64,000 nucleotides of DNA from Echinicola vietnamensis DSM 17526 (lineage in GTDB: Bacteria > Bacteroidota > Bacteroidia > Cytophagales > Cyclobacteriaceae). A program made the translations under genes and the position numbers. Location of the stretch: NCBI RefSeq assembly GCF_000325705.1, contig NC_019904.1:4094001-4158000 (forward strand), in the 5' to 3' direction. The notes beneath the pieces were generated by a model. It did no database searches, was not told the DNA's origin, and saw nothing but the letters and a program-made list of their open reading frames with translations. Shown in pieces: positions 55,701 through 63,432 of this stretch (position 1 is the first letter of the stretch; every line of letters starts with the position of its first letter).

Positions 55701-55924
55701 ATGTATCCTTCGTAAAGGTGGGCTACATCACCTTGGGGTATAATTTTAAGCAACCCGTGCTGGATGCCCTCAAAATCCAAAACTTGAGGCTCTACTTTAC
55801 GGCTCAGAATCCATTTACCTTCACCAATTATGAAGGATGGGATCCTGAAAATGCTGCCAGAAACAGCTGGGGATCGGCTTATATGTCCCGGATATTTATG
55901 GGAGGAATCAACGTTAAATTTTAA
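52787..55924 (+). CDS. SusC-family TonB-linked outer-membrane receptor (no STN domain)
   Basis: A 1045-residue protein. Leader TM about 26-47, carboxypeptidase-D regulatory-like domain (about 52-130; DQQPIPGATVLVKGSGTGTV), plug (about 140-260; VVVVGYGETKRKDLTGSVVS, NPLFVVDGIFVNDI) and a C-terminal barrel ending ALKIQNLRLYFTAQNPFTFT and MGGINVKF. The lack of an STN domain fits control by the LacI regulator instead of a sigma/FecR pair. Its stop is directly followed by the susD start. It takes up the glycan captured by SusD. Confidence 0.97.
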   Translation: MKHIFPKKPWKWTTLDHKVQMQWKVPLSIMYAVIILLSIHVPQAVLAQTAEISGTVISGEDQQPIPGATVLVKGSGTGTVTDLDGNFTVKVNEPATAVLSISFVGYVTQEISVNNQSTIQVELDPDVSQLDEVVVVGYGETKRKDLTGSVVSMDSKNIQEANKVNAFQALQGQVAGVNIQAADNKPGGGFNVRIRGSNTINANETVEQGGFNPGQNPLFVVDGIFVNDISFLNPADIERMDVLKDASATAIYGSRGSNGVVIIETKKGSEGKMTVQYDNYIGVKEAYNLPDMLQGEEFVQYFRDAVVGNFYASGDFSVNAGDVNLSDYMRPNELENVANGDYVNWIDLIQHNGMQQNHTLSLNGGNDKTVYGIGVAYTQDEGTFEGEDYERYTIRGNLSSKLSDLFSVAFNNYASFAIRNEGSREGLRSAYRLRPTGTPFDENGDPQFFPLQGETFITNPLFEPDNITRETRTLNYLSNLSLSFTPVENLKISSNFSPNIEFSRYGEYRGRYAKSTSGQQGNTRAEVNNRNRISYTWDNIVNYNLEFGSDHRLNTTFVYSLFMDRYENYLMQRRNYGTDEFLFYNIDAGSDLRTADGGFSKQTLESYTARVNYAFKDKYLLTLTGRYDGSSILAEQNKWAFFPSAAFAWRIIDEGFMQDQNFIADLKLRLSYGETGNNGTGGGLVPLGSLSLIGNNFTNIGDQVTQTAYVTNLANQDLTWEKTKEFNFGLDFGFFNNRLYGSLDIYHRKNTGIIFFRPISTVSGFSGVFQNVGEAENKGIELGLNSVNIHTGDFKWTTSLNFAKNNNKITKLYGDLDQILFGVQAGSYVHKVGEPVGSIYSYVFDGIWQLDEADEAQSYGQQPGQVRVRDLNDDGSIDADDRTVIGSNMPKWSGGIANTFNYKNWDFTFFVRTNQGAVSASYFHISHSGGFDSTPARFNSLQTNYWTPDNPSNEWFQPSNNGPFSEPLTYHDVSFVKVGYITLGYNFKQPVLDALKIQNLRLYFTAQNPFTFTNYEGWDPENAARNSWGSAYMSRIFMGGINVKF

Positions 55925-57535
55925 ATGGAAAGGATCATGAAAAATCATATCATAATAGTCATAAGTATCATTGGAATAATGGGCTTGGCTTCTTGCTCCG
56001 ATTTTTTGGAAGAAGAAAACAGGAATTACCTGTCCGATGAGATTCTACTGAGTGATCCTACTGCTTTGGATCAAATGGTGGCCAATGCCTACGATAAACT
56101 TCGACTGGCCACTACCTTTTACGACCTAGACCATCAAGGGACGGATATTTTTACGAGAAGGGATATCATAGCGGGAATCAGTGAGCTGAACGATTACGTG
56201 AATTTACGACCCGTAAACGGATCACTGCAGACCTACTGGACCAATTATTACAATGTAATTTCTGCAGCCAATATTGCCATCAGCAGGGCCGACCAAGTGC
56301 AGGGGTTAAGTGATGCGGATCGCGCCATAGGAGTTGGCGAGGCTAAGTTTTTGCGGGCTTTTGCCTATTTTCACTTGGTGGAAAACTTTGGCGGGGTACC
56401 GTTGGTGCTTGAAGAAGTAAAGACCGCTCAAACGGATTTTACTCGGGCAAGCGAAGCTGAAGTTTACGATCAGATTTTAAGCGATTTGGAGGATGCCTTG
56501 GATGGGGTAGCAGAAACTCCAGCCCGCTATGGAAAAGTGTCCAAGGACGCTGTGCGCCATTTAACGGCCAAGGTGTTGTTGACAAGGGGCTATAGAGCGT
56601 TTGGTAACGACAGCGACTTTACGGAAGCGGCGGCTTTGGCAGAAACGGTGATTGAGAACCATCCTTTGGTGGATGACTTTGCTTCCTTGGTATCCATCGA
56701 AAACCAGCGGAATGAAGAGGTTATCTTTTCCTTGCTTTATGGTGACAATCCTGTTTCGAGGGGAGTCGGTAACTTCCGCCATTTGCTTTTCAAGTTTGTG
56801 TATGATGTATATCCGGGGCAGACCCGTTCGACCCTTTATCACAGAGGGCTGGGAAGGGCTCCTACACCTTATTTCTTCGGTTTGTTCGAGGATGGAGATG
56901 AAAGGGAATCTGCGACGATCCGCAGGCTGATGATTGCAGAGGTGAACGGTCCAGATGGTATCATTCAACAAGGCGATACCAGTATCTATTTTCCGAAGAC
57001 GGCGTGGGCAGCATCGGTCATCAACAGTAAAGATTATGTGGTTTTCAATCCGGACGAATATTTCACCCCGGACGGTTTGACCCAAGTTCATTTTCCAATG
57101 TTCAAGAAATTTGATGATCCCGGAGTGGCTTATACCAACCCAGGTATCAATCCTGATGGGGAGCGGGACGCTGTTCTGATCCGGTCGGGAGAGACCAGGT
57201 TGATTGCTGCAGAAGCCTACCTTCAGGCTGGAGATGCCGGCAAAGCAGCCGCACATGTCAATGCACTTCGCCAACGGGCCGGGCTGGATAGGATGGTGGA
57301 CGCAGGAAACATTGATCTTGATGTGATTTTGGATGAAAGTGCCATCGAAATGGCTGGTGAAATCAGCCGATGGATGGACCTAAAGCGGACGGGTAAATTG
57401 CAAGAAAGGGTGCTGGCACATAATCCGCATGCTGCGCTAAACAATGCCATTAAGCCTTTTCACAGCCTTCGTCCTATCCCGCAAAGCGAAGTGGATGTAA
57501 CCGGAAACAGTATTACACAAAATGACGGATATTAA
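55925..57535 (+). CDS. SusD/RagB family nutrient-binding lipoprotein
   Basis: A 536-residue protein with a lipoprotein leader (lipobox GLASC, Cys about 23). The ATG at 55937 is an alternative start. FLRAFAYFHLVENFGGVPLV is the SusD TPR-region landmark; RLIAAEAYLQAGDAGKAAAH, VNALRQRAG, WMDLKRTGKLQERVLAHN and LRPIPQSEVD are the C-terminal landmarks. The length is typical. It pairs with the SusC encoded directly upstream. A MITE-like repeat follows. Confidence 0.96.
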   Translation: MERIMKNHIIIVISIIGIMGLASCSDFLEEENRNYLSDEILLSDPTALDQMVANAYDKLRLATTFYDLDHQGTDIFTRRDIIAGISELNDYVNLRPVNGSLQTYWTNYYNVISAANIAISRADQVQGLSDADRAIGVGEAKFLRAFAYFHLVENFGGVPLVLEEVKTAQTDFTRASEAEVYDQILSDLEDALDGVAETPARYGKVSKDAVRHLTAKVLLTRGYRAFGNDSDFTEAAALAETVIENHPLVDDFASLVSIENQRNEEVIFSLLYGDNPVSRGVGNFRHLLFKFVYDVYPGQTRSTLYHRGLGRAPTPYFFGLFEDGDERESATIRRLMIAEVNGPDGIIQQGDTSIYFPKTAWAASVINSKDYVVFNPDEYFTPDGLTQVHFPMFKKFDDPGVAYTNPGINPDGERDAVLIRSGETRLIAAEAYLQAGDAGKAAAHVNALRQRAGLDRMVDAGNIDLDVILDESAIEMAGEISRWMDLKRTGKLQERVLAHNPHAALNNAIKPFHSLRPIPQSEVDVTGNSITQNDGY

Positions 57536-57554
57536 TTGTTAGGGGTTTAATTGT

Positions 57555-57697
57555 AGGAGGCTGTCTCATAAATAAATAATCCGTCATCACGAGCGGAGTG
57601 AAGTGATCTCGATGAGCTTTCATTGCACGTATGACGAGATTGCTTCTTCCGATATCCATCGGAATCGCAATGACGAGGACTTATGAGACAGCCTCCT
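57555..57697. repeat. MITE-like element with 17-bp terminal inverted repeats
   Basis: AGGAGGCTGTCTCATAA at 57555-57571 and its perfect complement at 57681-57697 bound a 143-bp stretch without a coding frame. The inside holds a second imperfect palindromic part with CGTCATCACGAG and its complement-like ATCGCAATGACGAG. Such small non-coding elements are carried by IS elements elsewhere in the genome. It lies between susD and the lyase-like gene. Confidence 0.75.
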
Positions 57698-57832
57698 TTA
57701 AAATGAACCTCAAGGCAAATGAATCATGCAGGTAGTATTAAAAAGTTTTATTTTAATTTGAGCGTGCCACATCACATTCAGCTCATAACGGTGGCCTTTC
57801 CTCTAAAATGTTTTATACTGCCCAATAACCTT

Positions 57833-59623
57833 ATGGAATTTATGAAAAAAATCAATCGAAGTACTTTTCTAAAGCAAACGTTTGGACTCGGCTCAGCTTT
57901 GTACCTTATGCCAACACTTGGTTTTTCCCTACCAGAAAAACCCAGGTACAGCGGACAGGGGCAATTGTGGCAGGACATGGTCAAAGCGAACGACCAACAT
58001 ATTCAGCAGCTATTGGAAAAGGGAGACGAGGCTAATAAGCATGGCGGGCGTAGCTTTGGGTATAATTTTGCCATGCTGGCTTCTGCCTATTGCTGTGCTG
58101 ACGCTAGGTTTTACGAAGATCCGAGAGTTATCACATTACTGGATTATACCGCGGATAAACTGATTGAAAACCAGCGTCCTGATGGTACCATCAATGCAGG
58201 CAACTTGGAATCTCCACCTGACACGGCTTTTATCATGGAGCCGCTATGTGCCGGTGTTTTTATCCTAAGCCAACAGTCCGATGCTAAATTGGATGGCGTA
58301 AAAGCTAAAATCAAAGGGTTTGTCCTCAAAACTGGCGAGGCTTTGGTCGTGGGCGGGATTCATACGCCTAACCACCGATGGGTAGTGTGCCATGCCTTGG
58401 CGCGCATCAATCAACTCTATCCCGACCCAAAGTATGTCGAAAGAATAGATGAATGGCTTAGCGAAGGTATTTATATGGATCAGGATGGACATTATCCGGA
58501 GCGAAGCATGAATTATTCTGATGTCGAGAATAATGCTTTTATCGCCATGGGAAGGCTTTTGGATCGTCCGGAGCTGTATGCAGCGCCAAGGAAAAGTTTG
58601 GAAATGACTTATTATTATATGGAGCCAAACGGGGACTTGGTTACTACGGACAGCAGACGCCAGGACCAATATTCGCACCGTAGTATTGTGGTGCAGTACT
58701 TGCATTACCGCTATTTGGCCAATTACGATCAAAACGGCCGCTTTGCCAAAATTTGTCAGCTTATTGAAGGTTTTCCAGGGTTTGATCGGATAGTGGTGGA
58801 AGAAGCCCTGTTTCATTTCATGGAAGATGAGCAGCTTCGGAAAGAGCTTCCAGTAGGGGAGGCTGTTCCCGTAAATTTTGAGAAGCTGTTTACGACCAGC
58901 AGTTTGGCTAGAATCAGGCGTGAAAACACCACGGCAACCATTTTTGGCGGTGTGGATTGGCCGTTGATCATCGCCTCTGGAAGATCCGTCAGCCCAAATT
59001 TTTTCAGTTACCGAAAAGGCAAGGCCATTCTTTGGTATATGCGGATGTCCTCCAGCTTTTTTAGCATGGGCCATTTTAGAAGCCATGGGCTTACCAAAGA
59101 AGATGGCAAATACATGCTCTATCAAAAATTGGAGGCACCTTATTACCAACCGTTGCCCAAAGCCTTGCGAAAAGAAGATGGGGATTACGAGCTCACTCCC
59201 AGTGTAGACGGTCGGTTTTGGAGCAAAATGGCCTTTGATAAACGGCCCGTAAGTAATGTGAAAACCTTGGAAAGCCGCGTGACCATTGAAGAATCCAACG
59301 GAACGGTCGAACTCCTTATTGACGTATCCGGACTGGAAGGGGTGAAGGTTACGGTGGAGATGTGTTTTGATCAAGGTGGCCGCTTAAAGGGAGTGGATAA
59401 AGCCACTCAAGGTGAAGACAATTTCTTCCTGGCAGATGGTCAAGGAGTTTATGAGAAAGACGGGGATCAAATCACTTTTGGCCCAGGGTCAAAAGCTCAC
59501 GAACGGATCAGTCGATTGGATGGAGAGCAGTACAGTGTTCATTTTGGATCCTTACGGACAGCAGGCAACCATGTTTACATTACAGGCATAACACCCTTTA
59601 CCCATAAATTGACTTTCCAATGA
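57833..59623 (+). CDS. Secreted (alpha/alpha)-toroid lyase- or hydrolase-like protein
   Basis: The frame is open from 57719, but the ATG at 57833 (or 57842, MKKINRSTFLKQTFGLG) gives a Tat-like signal (NRSTFLKQTFGLGSALYLMP) without the second Arg. About 596 residues. The N-terminal two-thirds is helical (toroid-like), with GIHTPNHRWVVCHALARI and DQDGHYPERSMNYSDVENNA, resembling heparinase II/III-type lyases. The C-terminal third is beta-sandwich-like. It may cleave a uronic-acid glycan. The start of the DUF4861 gene overlaps its stop (ATGA), so the two are coupled. Enzyme class is an inference. Confidence 0.65.
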   Translation: MEFMKKINRSTFLKQTFGLGSALYLMPTLGFSLPEKPRYSGQGQLWQDMVKANDQHIQQLLEKGDEANKHGGRSFGYNFAMLASAYCCADARFYEDPRVITLLDYTADKLIENQRPDGTINAGNLESPPDTAFIMEPLCAGVFILSQQSDAKLDGVKAKIKGFVLKTGEALVVGGIHTPNHRWVVCHALARINQLYPDPKYVERIDEWLSEGIYMDQDGHYPERSMNYSDVENNAFIAMGRLLDRPELYAAPRKSLEMTYYYMEPNGDLVTTDSRRQDQYSHRSIVVQYLHYRYLANYDQNGRFAKICQLIEGFPGFDRIVVEEALFHFMEDEQLRKELPVGEAVPVNFEKLFTTSSLARIRRENTTATIFGGVDWPLIIASGRSVSPNFFSYRKGKAILWYMRMSSSFFSMGHFRSHGLTKEDGKYMLYQKLEAPYYQPLPKALRKEDGDYELTPSVDGRFWSKMAFDKRPVSNVKTLESRVTIEESNGTVELLIDVSGLEGVKVTVEMCFDQGGRLKGVDKATQGEDNFFLADGQGVYEKDGDQITFGPGSKAHERISRLDGEQYSVHFGSLRTAGNHVYITGITPFTHKLTFQ

Positions 59624-60918
59624 TTCCATCCCTCAGGACATGTCGGATAATTTTTCTTGGGCTTTCAGCAGTCATGCTGGCAGCTTGTCAAGAGAACGTT
59701 TCGTATGACAGCACGCTTACCATCCGTAATACCAGTGACATCGACTTGACCGAAAAGCCCATTCGGATCCCGAAGGCGCAACTGGAAACGGGCTATAGAG
59801 ACGAGCAATACCCGGTTTTGACTACCGGTCAAAACGATACTGTTCCCAGCCAATTGGTAGATGTGGATGGCGATGGAAATTGGGACGAGCTGTTCTTCTT
59901 GCTGGATGTGGAAAAATCTTCCTCGACGTCAATTGGTTTGAATTGGGTGGAGCACCATAGAAATTGGCCAGAGAGAACCTATGTAAGGTTTGGGGTTCGG
60001 CCATCGGAATCGGATACGGTTCGTCCTGCCATAAAGGACACCTTTTACCCAAAGGAATTGCCCGGTGTCATGGGCTATCAGCCTTATCAAACCGATGGGC
60101 CATCATGGGAAAACGACAAAGTTGGATTTCGCCATTATTTGGACGGCCGTAATTCCAAGGATGTTTTCGGCAAAAAGGTCAGTACCATGTCACCGAGAAA
60201 TGTAGGAATCAATGCCTCAGGGGTAACGGAAGATAATTATCATGTGATGGAGGATTGGGGGCGCGATATCCTTTCGGTGGGCACATCGGTAGGGATTGGT
60301 GGCTATTCGCTCATGATAGAAGAGCAATTGGTACGGCTGGGCGTCACCCAGCGGGACAGTGCCAATAATGTGGCGGCCACGACTTTTGAAGTGGTGGAAA
60401 GTGGCCCCTTGATTTCATTGATGAAATATGATTATCAGGATTGGACACCCGAGGAAACGGGGAGAACTTATCAGGTAAAAGAGACCACGGAGATTTGGCC
60501 TGGCATGTATGGTTATTTTAACTCGGTTACGTTTGAAAACCTGCAAGGTGATGAAACGGGTGTGATTGGCCTTGTTAATATTCATACAGATAAGGTCGTA
60601 CAGGAGTTTGAAAAGGGAGGATTTACCGTGCTTTATACCCATGACAGGCAAACTTATGACAAGGAATGGTATTTGGGACTGGCCCTGATCATTCCCACAG
60701 CAGTTTATGAGGGCTGGATCGAAGCACCCCATACTGGGCAGCTCACCGATAGTTTTTTAGCCAAAGTAAAGGTCGAAGAAGCTAAGCCAGTGAAATATTA
60801 TGCGATTGCCGCTTGGGAATTGGCCAACCCCGGTTTTGCACAAGAAGCTTATTTCAGGGATTATCTGGAAGAGTTAGCGGGGGAATTGGGAGTGGAAATT
60901 GAAATGACCATTAAATGA
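59620..60918 (+). CDS. DUF4861 domain lipoprotein
   Basis: A 432-residue lipoprotein (LSAVMLAAC, Cys about 23). DUF4861 landmarks include LVDVDGDGNWDELFFLLDVE, FRHYLDGRNSKDVFGKKVST, DNYHVMEDWGRDILSVGTSV and the YFRDYLEELAGELGVEIE ending. DUF4861 genes are often found in loci for uronic-acid glycans in Bacteroidota, but the function is not settled to my knowledge. It is translationally coupled to the lyase-like gene. Confidence 0.88.
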   Translation: MIPSLRTCRIIFLGLSAVMLAACQENVSYDSTLTIRNTSDIDLTEKPIRIPKAQLETGYRDEQYPVLTTGQNDTVPSQLVDVDGDGNWDELFFLLDVEKSSSTSIGLNWVEHHRNWPERTYVRFGVRPSESDTVRPAIKDTFYPKELPGVMGYQPYQTDGPSWENDKVGFRHYLDGRNSKDVFGKKVSTMSPRNVGINASGVTEDNYHVMEDWGRDILSVGTSVGIGGYSLMIEEQLVRLGVTQRDSANNVAATTFEVVESGPLISLMKYDYQDWTPEETGRTYQVKETTEIWPGMYGYFNSVTFENLQGDETGVIGLVNIHTDKVVQEFEKGGFTVLYTHDRQTYDKEWYLGLALIIPTAVYEGWIEAPHTGQLTDSFLAKVKVEEAKPVKYYAIAAWELANPGFAQEAYFRDYLEELAGELGVEIEMTIK

Positions 60919-60988
60919 ATTGAATAATTTACTTGCTTTCATCAGCGTTTTTATTCAGTATAGGGGTGTATTGTGATAAAATGGATGG

Positions 60989-62095
60989 ATGAAACGACTT
61001 GCTGCATTTTCTTTTTGGATCTTTTGGGGCTTATCTATGGCGAATGGCCAAGCCGTCAAAGTAGCTGAAAAAATCAGTGAAAACGAATTGGCCCTTCTAA
61101 AAAATCAAAAGTTGCTGGTGATTGACTTTTGGGCCAGTTGGTGTGCACCCTGCATTCCCGCTACCCGACAGATGGAAATTTACCAAGAGCGGTATAAGGA
61201 TGATATTTATTTCATTGCCCTTTCCGACGAATATTACGGCACCATTACCAACCACCTGAAACGGCATCCGATAAAATTGGCCGTGTACCAGGACGCTGAC
61301 AACTTTACGTTTGAAAAATATCAGGTAAAAGCAAGGCCTCATGTGGCAGTATTGAACAGCCAAGGTCGTTTGGTATGGGATGGGAAGCCGGGAGACTTGT
61401 CCATTGAAAAATTGGACCATTGGCTCCGCAAGGAGCAAAAACGGCAAACGGAACATTTGGCTTCCCTTATTGAAGTTCAATCAAGCCCTGAGTTCTTGTC
61501 AGAAGAAGTGGTGGTAGATAATTTAGAGGTGGATCTCTGCGGAGGGGATTGTACTGCTCACTTGGATATTCATGAGGAGTATGTCGCCTTTCAGGGAAAG
61601 CTTTCTGCTTTGATGGCAAAGCTGTACGGTGTCTCCAGTTTTGAAGTGATTATGGAATATCCTGATGTGGATATTCAGGCCAAGGTTCCTATTTCCCCTT
61701 GGCGAAATGACCCAGAAAGTATTGCCAAACAGATTTCGGCCCAATTTGGATTTGAAGTTTCAGAGGTTACCAGGGAGATGGACTTTCAGGAATTGGTTCC
61801 TACCGTGCCGGACAAGCTTTGGGACAATGCCCAGATCAACTGGGGAAATGTCGATAACCGGGTATTGATCGGCACCAGCAGGATAGAGGCCGATGACCTA
61901 AGTATAAGGGAACTGGCCGTACTGCTCTCGCTCCAAAAGCAAACACTTTTCAAATACAGTGGAGATGATAAAAGTCCTAGAGACTGGGATTTCCATTATA
62001 AATATGATGACCTGATGAAAAATGAACTCTGGGATCAATTTGGTATTGAGGTGCGAAACCGAAGGGCCGCCATTCCTGTGGTGTTGGTAAATTAA
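60989..62095 (+). CDS. TlpA/thioredoxin-like protein with C-terminal extension
   Basis: A 368-residue protein with signal peptide MKRLAAFSFWIFWGLSMANGQ. A thioredoxin-fold domain (about 22-150) carries VIDFWASWCAPCIPATRQME with the CxxC active site and the cis-Pro segment KARPHVAVLNSQGRLVWDG. The remaining ~220 residues form a second part of unknown fold (SFEVIMEYPDVDIQAKVP, LWDNAQINWGNVDNRV). Likely periplasmic redox protein. Whether it belongs to the SusCD operon is unclear; a 70-bp gap follows the DUF4861 gene. Confidence 0.85.
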   Translation: MKRLAAFSFWIFWGLSMANGQAVKVAEKISENELALLKNQKLLVIDFWASWCAPCIPATRQMEIYQERYKDDIYFIALSDEYYGTITNHLKRHPIKLAVYQDADNFTFEKYQVKARPHVAVLNSQGRLVWDGKPGDLSIEKLDHWLRKEQKRQTEHLASLIEVQSSPEFLSEEVVVDNLEVDLCGGDCTAHLDIHEEYVAFQGKLSALMAKLYGVSSFEVIMEYPDVDIQAKVPISPWRNDPESIAKQISAQFGFEVSEVTREMDFQELVPTVPDKLWDNAQINWGNVDNRVLIGTSRIEADDLSIRELAVLLSLQKQTLFKYSGDDKSPRDWDFHYKYDDLMKNELWDQFGIEVRNRRAAIPVVLVN

Positions 62096-62233
62096 AAGGG
62101 AAATATCCGTTCAGGAATCTACGATGATATGAATTCATCTGGCTAAGAAGGAGGCTCCCTTGTGCAATCAGCACATCTACCTCATCTGGTTCTTATTTGT
62201 AATGCCTCCCAGAAATATGGCTTAATCCTAAAA

Positions 62234-62267
62234 AAAACCATTCCCAGTGATCACTGGGAATGGTTTT
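62234..62267. terminator. Bidirectional terminator, 34-bp perfect palindrome
   Basis: AAAACCATTCCCAGTGA and its complement meet without a spacer; in RNA the centre would form a small loop. T-runs on both ends serve the convergent thioredoxin-like and OmpA genes. Confidence 0.85.
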
Positions 62268-62307
62268 ATGCCTTAAGGCAAATGCCTTGTCCATATAAAG
62301 CCATGCT

Positions 62308-63432
62308 TTATTGGATGATCCTGAATTCTGTTCTTCTGTTGGCTTGATGCTGGGCTTCAGTACATTCCACGCCATTGGAACATTTGTTTACCAAGCGGGT
62401 TTCGCCATATCCTTTGGCTTCTAGCCGGTTACGGTTGATTCCTTTTCCTACCAGATAGTTTACCACCGATTGGGCACGTTGTTGGGAAAGGGACATGTTA
62501 TAATCATCGCTGCCCCTGGAATCTGTATGGGACATGATTTCGATTCTTAGTGCAGGGCTATCTTGCATGAGGGAAAGCAGATGCTCATCAATGATTTCTT
62601 CTGACTCCGGTGTTATGCGCGCGCTGTTCAGTTCATATAAAATGGGCAGCAGGTTGGCTGTTCCCACCAATTCACAATCTACTTCTTCCCAAACGGTCAT
62701 GCCACCCTTTTTGACCAGCACGGTTTTGGTGACTGTTTCGGTCACGGCAGGAATGGTTTCTTCCTCTACTCGGGCAGGTTGGTCCACTACCTGACGGGTA
62801 ATGGTCGCATATTCTGCTGGAATTTCAATTTCTTCCATGCGGGCAGGTGTTTTGACCACTTCTTTTGTATAAGAAGCATTTTCCTCTGCCACCGGAATAG
62901 GGGAAGTACTGGCATCCGCCTCAAGGGTTTTGGTGGGGACAGTTTCGCTTTTTGAGGGATATTCTACATAACAGGCGACCATACAGTCTTCCTTATTGGC
63001 AGAAGGACAGTCCTCTAATATGCGGTATTCCCATCTTCCTACTTCTGGATATGTTTCAATTTCCTCCAGATCATCTCCAAAAGATGCGGGAATTACTTCG
63101 AGGTTCTCTGCTTCTTCCTTAGAAATATAAGGCACCTCCACCGTTTCATAAACGGCCGGCACGTACCTTAATTCCTTGGAAGCTTCCTTCACTAATACCT
63201 GTTCTTCAACGGTTTTAAAGGTCGCAGGATAAGTCTTTAGTACCGTGTAGGCTGGTTCCACCTCCACGGTAACCGTTTCTTCCTTAAACTCATCCGGAGT
63301 AATACATTTTACATAGCACTTTCCGGGGGAGGGTGAGTCGGTGGGAGGTTCATTTCCAGGAGGCTGATCCTGAGCAGCAAGAAAACCTACCTGAAACATA
63401 AAATAACATAGAGATAGTGTAAAAATTTTCAT
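62308..63432 (-). CDS. OmpA-family protein with repeated linker
   Basis: A 374-residue protein with a signal peptide (about 1-20). From about 45 to 240 it has loosely repeated units with Pro-Ala, Val and Glu (VEPAYTVLKTYPATFKTVEE, YVPAVYETVEVPYIS, TPARMEEIEIPAEYATITRQ, DQPARVEEETIPAVTETVTK). The C-terminal OmpA domain (about 265-374) has IEIMSHTDSRGSDDYNMSLS, QRAQSVVNYLVGKGI and GYGETRLVNKCSNG, followed by TEAQHQANRRTEFRI, fitting peptidoglycan binding. No N-terminal barrel is evident, so it is likely a periplasmic or lipid-free anchor. Confidence 0.9.
   Translation of the reverse strand: MKIFTLSLCYFMFQVGFLAAQDQPPGNEPPTDSPSPGKCYVKCITPDEFKEETVTVEVEPAYTVLKTYPATFKTVEEQVLVKEASKELRYVPAVYETVEVPYISKEEAENLEVIPASFGDDLEEIETYPEVGRWEYRILEDCPSANKEDCMVACYVEYPSKSETVPTKTLEADASTSPIPVAEENASYTKEVVKTPARMEEIEIPAEYATITRQVVDQPARVEEETIPAVTETVTKTVLVKKGGMTVWEEVDCELVGTANLLPILYELNSARITPESEEIIDEHLLSLMQDSPALRIEIMSHTDSRGSDDYNMSLSQQRAQSVVNYLVGKGINRNRLEAKGYGETRLVNKCSNGVECTEAQHQANRRTEFRIIQ

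Noticed and set aside
57719..57832. N-terminal extension of the lyase-like protein
   Set aside because: The export signal begins only at 57833 or 57842; the extension has no role and is next to the MITE-like element.
58265..59374. 369-codon minus-strand frame inside the lyase-like gene
   Set aside because: The sense protein continues through it with consistent helix and sheet patterns, and the antisense product is His/Phe/Ile-rich with no leader.
62269..62290. Possible second terminator (short GCCTTAAGGC palindrome) after the 34-bp palindrome
   Set aside because: It is short and has no T-run; the neighbouring 34-bp palindrome already explains termination.
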